64,000 nt of DNA from a virus: positions 1 to 64,000 of the IMG/VR virus record IMGVR_UViG_3300043395_003024; one strand, 5' to 3'. This document shows positions 60,893 to 64,000 of the stretch, piece after piece (position 1 is the stretch's first letter; every line of letters begins with the position of its first letter). The notes below the pieces were generated by a model that worked only from the letters and a program-made list of their open reading frames with translations, made no database searches and was not told the origin of the DNA. Made by a program: the position numbers and the translations under genes.

Positions 60893-61617
60893 TTATGGGC
60901 CCTGAGTCTTCGACTTTCGCTCTTGCTCTTCGCGGTCGTTACTTATAACTTTAGCACAGGCAAGAAGTAGTAACCAGTCAGTTTCGTCTACATCCAAAAT
61001 CTCTAATGGACTGACATGAAAAAGGTCGCTAAGTCTTGCTGCGGATATAACCGTGGAATCTTCGACTAGTTCGTCGAAGACTCCTTCGTAGGGTCCACCG
61101 CTGCAACCGTATCCGAATATCCAGCAGCGTCAAGAATTGCGAGAGCTGCAGACTCAACATGTGGGTCAACGCCAAATAAAGCACGAACAGCGTCCGGAAC
61201 AGGTCTTGTCGTCTCTGTCATCTCAAGAATTGACGGGTGAGCAAAGTTGAGGTTGTTGCCATCCTCGTCAAAGATTTCCTCGTCATCCATGCAGATTCCG
61301 ACAGTCGTATGGCCAATTACGAGACAGGCAAACTTTGTGGGGTCGAGACCATTTCTAGAATCTTCGCCAGCATTCTTTCGCCAGTTTTTCATCTGCGACT
61401 GGGTGATATTGGGGCTGATGATGATACTTACGCCTGGACGCTCAGGAACCTCGATATGGACTACTGGGCGCTCAACCTTTTTGCTCACAACAGAACGCAG
61501 TCTGTCGAGCTGGGTCTCTTCCTTGGGACGCGTAGCTGATTGGTCGCGCTTGGCGGCAGTTTTGCCTGCTTTTGCATCGTCCGAGTCTTCGTTTACGTAA
61601 AGTGCATTTTCGCTCAT
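60893..61617 (-). CDS. Tail assembly chaperone, frameshift product (gpGT-like)
   Basis: The frame 0 product ends at 61066. In the -1 frame, after a stop upstream, an open segment starts near 61130 and runs 60 codons past the frame 0 stop to TAA at 60895-60893. It reads FDELVEDSTVISAARL, then SDLFHVSPLEILDVDETDWLLLLACAKVI. It has no start codon of its own and ends 55 bases before the tape measure, as expected for a slippage-made chaperone. The exact slip site is not obvious; CCCTACGAAGGAG (about 61092-61080) is the best candidate region. Confidence 0.65.
61066..61617 (-). CDS. Tail assembly chaperone (gpG-like)
   Basis: 183 residues. N-terminal acidic disorder (ENALYVNEDSDDAKAGKTAAKRD), then VERPVVHIEVPERPGVSIIISPNITQSQMKNWRKNA and GLDPTKFACLVIGHTTVGICMDDEEIFDE. 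C-terminal SAALAILDAAGYSDTVAAV. The usual tail-chaperone place, between tube and tape measure, with a programmed frameshift extension (see above). Confidence 0.8.
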   Translation of the reverse strand: MSENALYVNEDSDDAKAGKTAAKRDQSATRPKEETQLDRLRSVVSKKVERPVVHIEVPERPGVSIIISPNITQSQMKNWRKNAGEDSRNGLDPTKFACLVIGHTTVGICMDDEEIFDEDGNNLNFAHPSILEMTETTRPVPDAVRALFGVDPHVESAALAILDAAGYSDTVAAVDPTKESSTN

Positions 61618-61666
61618 GGAGCAGAAACTAGCACAATGTGACTAGCCAAAATTGCAACTAGTTGTT

Positions 61667-62164
61667 TTATGCGTTGTCGACGTCAGAAATCGCAAAAGTT
61701 AGTGCAAATGTTGCCGGAGCACCAGAGGACGAGTCGCCTTCTGGCTCGGTCATGCCAACCAGAAGCGCATTCGTATAGATTCTGTCGTTCGTTGGGTCCT
61801 TGATGTCACAGTCGTAAACAGATACCGTGATGTTGTAGTAGGCCGTACCGACATACTTGCGAAGGTCCTTGAGCTTCTTGCCTATGCCAGCAGCCGTGTC
61901 GGCACCATTCATATCGTCATCGTAATGCGCTGTCAAGGTGATGTCACCAATTTCTGACGGAGCACAGAGGACGGTTGGGCGAGACTTGCCACCCTCGTAA
62001 ATCTTCTCCACAGAAGCAGTGATTTCGCCACCGGAAACTTGAGCAAAGCGGAACGTGTTCCATTTTGGCAGGTTCACCTGCACATTTGTCTGCTGCTTGG
62101 CGTTGTTAGTAAAAGAACTTGGAACAATTGTCGCAAGTACTTGTCTCTGCGCTACTTTTGCCAT
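61667..62164 (-). CDS. Tail tube protein
   Basis: 165 residues. PKWNTFRFAQVSGGEITASVEKIYEGGKSRPTVLCAPSEIGDITLTAHYDD is a classic tube-protein core (xGGxxTAxxxKxxEGG...), with a beta hairpin end GDSSSGAPATFALTFAISDV. Forms the inner tube; directly after the sheath. Confidence 0.9.
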   Translation of the reverse strand: MAKVAQRQVLATIVPSSFTNNAKQQTNVQVNLPKWNTFRFAQVSGGEITASVEKIYEGGKSRPTVLCAPSEIGDITLTAHYDDDMNGADTAAGIGKKLKDLRKYVGTAYYNITVSVYDCDIKDPTNDRIYTNALLVGMTEPEGDSSSGAPATFALTFAISDVDNA

Positions 62165-62180
62165 TGGTTACTTCCTCCGA

Positions 62181-63635
62181 TTAAACCACTGTTGAAGTGA
62201 GGTTTGACTTGACAATGTCGATTTCGATTCTGTCTCCGACGCTGCTGACGCGGACGCCAACCTTCGCCTTAACCAGACCGTCAGCAAGCTGCGAGGTTGG
62301 GTTGAGCGATGCATCGCACTTGACCACGTAGCCATTGTCTAGCTGACGACCATTTGTATCGAATGCCGGGTAAAGGGCACCGATATTGCGCATCACTGAC
62401 AGAATTGACACCAGTCTTGACTCGATATCGGAGAAGATTGTGTTTCTGCCATCGATTGAGCTGAACACAACGTCCTCGATTGAGCGGTAGCACTCTGTCA
62501 CGATTGAGTTAACAACATCCTGCTGTGTAATGTAGCGGAAATTGTCTGTATCAGATGATAGTGAACGAGCACCGTACACGCGAATTGAATTTTGGATAAT
62601 TCTAATTGCATTTACGAAGTTAGTATCCAGGTCATCACCGACTGTCTTGTTGATATCCGCCTTGAGGCCAGTCACAAACTTGGCCGAAGAAAGCAGACCG
62701 GCTGCTGGAAGGTGCGGTCCAGTTTGGTTATGAGCTACTGAACGCTTAGCTGCAACATACCCAACCGGCGGCACCATGCGTGATACGCCGGGTACTGATG
62801 TTGGAATCTGAACCCATGGGTAGTACAGGGCGGCGTGCTCTGCATTATTCTCGGACTGAAGCGTTAGCGCCTTGGCTTTGACCGTTGCCGTTGAATCGTT
62901 CTCGTCAGCGAACAACAGTGCAACTCTGCTGTAGTTGTTGCAGTGGGCGATAAGTGCAATACCCATAGCATCACTTGAATCCTCTGGGCAAACGACAGCA
63001 CCAGAGCCAAGTGCATCATTAAACAGCTCAAGCTGGTCAGCATAAACCTCATAGTCAACAGATGCGTACTGGTCATTTCCAGAGCTTAGCGAGGTAGCGC
63101 CAAGCACGTCTGGAATTAGGTCAGCGTCAACAACGGCGGCAGAGATGTAACGAGCAGCCGTAGCGCTGAGGTTAATTCGTCCAACGGCCTGAGAGGCGGT
63201 GGAAACATTTCCGGTTGAATACTTCAGCTCTCCAGCGTAGTAGACATCAATCTTGAATGTTGAACCAGTAGGATGCGTAACCGCAACATCGACGTCACCA
63301 CTCCATGCACCAGCACCATTTGCCGTGATGGTGATGACATCGTCTCCGCCATCCTGCAGCGTGAGCGTTCCGACTGTTGCAGATGCGCCGACGGCACGAG
63401 CTACATATGCACGTGTTCCACCCTCTTCGAAGAACGTCTCCAGAGTTGGGTGCATGTACGAGTACGAAAGGTACCCACCAAAAATGTCTTCAAAGTCTGA
63501 AAGACTCTCGATAAGCACTGGCTCATCTGATGGACCGCGCTCCGTGAGGCCGACAATGAATAGCTGCGAAGACTCGCGAACTGTTGCCGTCGAAGGGCCG
63601 GTTCTAACTGAAGTTGAAATGACTACGCCAGGCAT
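62181..63635 (-). CDS. Tail sheath protein
   Basis: 484 residues. PGVVISTSVRTGPSTATVRESSQLFIVGLTERGP is a contractile-sheath start (PGVYVxE-like). The middle FEDIFGGYLSYSYMHPTLETFFEEGGTRAYVARAVG is the handshake region; the C-terminus has GLVKAKVGVRVSSVGDRIEIDI. Defines the phage as a contractile-tailed myovirus. G+C and codon use match neighbours. Confidence 0.95.
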   Translation of the reverse strand: MPGVVISTSVRTGPSTATVRESSQLFIVGLTERGPSDEPVLIESLSDFEDIFGGYLSYSYMHPTLETFFEEGGTRAYVARAVGASATVGTLTLQDGGDDVITITANGAGAWSGDVDVAVTHPTGSTFKIDVYYAGELKYSTGNVSTASQAVGRINLSATAARYISAAVVDADLIPDVLGATSLSSGNDQYASVDYEVYADQLELFNDALGSGAVVCPEDSSDAMGIALIAHCNNYSRVALLFADENDSTATVKAKALTLQSENNAEHAALYYPWVQIPTSVPGVSRMVPPVGYVAAKRSVAHNQTGPHLPAAGLLSSAKFVTGLKADINKTVGDDLDTNFVNAIRIIQNSIRVYGARSLSSDTDNFRYITQQDVVNSIVTECYRSIEDVVFSSIDGRNTIFSDIESRLVSILSVMRNIGALYPAFDTNGRQLDNGYVVKCDASLNPTSQLADGLVKAKVGVRVSSVGDRIEIDIVKSNLTSTVV

Positions 63636-63740
63636 AGGACCTCACTGTTTCGAATAGGGAATCCCGTTTGTATGGTCAATTGTACAGATGGGATTCTATT
63701 ATTTTGTGCAACTATGAATTGAACTTTTAAAAGAGGAAAC

Positions 63741-64000
63741 TTAATCATTTAGTGATGGCATTTCCTCGTTCGGACCAGCAGTTCGTGTTTCGATTTCTAT
63801 TTCAGAGACAATTCCGAGCGGCTCCCTAGTGACTACTTCATCTAGTTCAAGCGTGTAGGCGATATAGGCGCCGGCCATCATTCTGTCGCCTTTTAGTAAA
63901 GTGATGTCGGAGTATTCTTCCCTGATGGTATTTTCTGCGATAACAGCCCTAAATGAAGTTCTTGCGTCATAGGCCTTTAAGCATGGGTAGTCGAGAAGAG
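63741..64000 (-). CDS. Structural protein upstream of sheath (partial)
   Basis: The last 86 residues of a minus-strand gene entering from the right edge; stop TAA at 63743-63741. DARTSFRAVIAENTIREEYSDITLLKGDRMMAGAYIAYTLELDEV and a short acidic end PNEEMPSLND. Its place just before the sheath suits a tail-terminator or neck protein. Too short to name. Confidence 0.6.
   Translation of the reverse strand, partial: LLDYPCLKAYDARTSFRAVIAENTIREEYSDITLLKGDRMMAGAYIAYTLELDEVVTREPLGIVSEIEIETRTAGPNEEMPSLND

Overview
This window is part of a tailed-phage genome with a contractile tail (myovirus). The right third reads, on the minus strand, as a classic contractile-tail morphogenesis order: sheath, tube, frameshifted assembly chaperone, 1604-residue tape measure, baseplate hub, OB-fold spike, gp25 wedge, baseplate J, tail protein I. 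The host is probably an actinobacterium. The evidence is a phage WhiB, an LPKTG sortase-anchored protein, several promoters placed so that the mRNA would be leaderless, and Thr-rich actinobacterial-style surface proteins. I cannot name the host or the phage. No terminase, portal, capsid, DNA polymerase or integrase is in the window, so it is incomplete at both ends.

Layout. 1-10 kb (+, G+C-rich): small early genes separated by repeated intergenic cassettes. The cassettes combine a 12-mer (GTGTAGGTAAGT, about 30 copies), GC-rich hairpins, a TTGACGGTGGTGGAAG element and a strongly conserved promoter block. The recognisable products are DUF3846, Api92/YubB-like, XRE regulator, DUF4314, and a MoxR ATPase with a VWA/metallopeptidase partner. 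10-16.6 kb (mostly +): a minus-strand helicase-associated-domain/HTH gene under a perfect LexA-type palindrome, many tiny genes, an Nmad1-like protein, a structured non-coding region, likely replication-initiation and helicase-loader genes, a tRNA-Thr and a two-TM potassium channel. 16.6-21 kb: WhiB, tiny membrane peptides, an HslV/proteasome-like peptidase, a metallophosphoesterase and winged-helix regulators.

21-29.4 kb (-): lysis and surface genes. These are a holin-like protein, the LPKTG protein, a TM/coiled-coil protein, an M15 endolysin, and a lectin-LCCL membrane protein, followed by a methyltransferase, a PhyH-type dioxygenase and a glycosyltransferase. 29.5-45.8 kb (+): tail-fibre genes, including three proteins with collagen-like repeats (one with a domain of about 49 histidines). 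Interleaved with them are a prolyl-4-hydroxylase-like dioxygenase, a flavin-dependent tryptophan halogenase, a tail collar protein and a GT4 glycosyltransferase. 45.8-64 kb (-): accessory fibres, baseplate and tail.

The most exciting possibility is a tail-fibre modification island (dioxygenases, halogenase, glycosyltransferases, methyltransferase) acting on collagen-like adhesins. The second is the dispersed 12-mer/promoter cassette system of the left arm, which looks like a phage-specific regulatory network. Functions are assigned by reading motifs only; no database search was possible.
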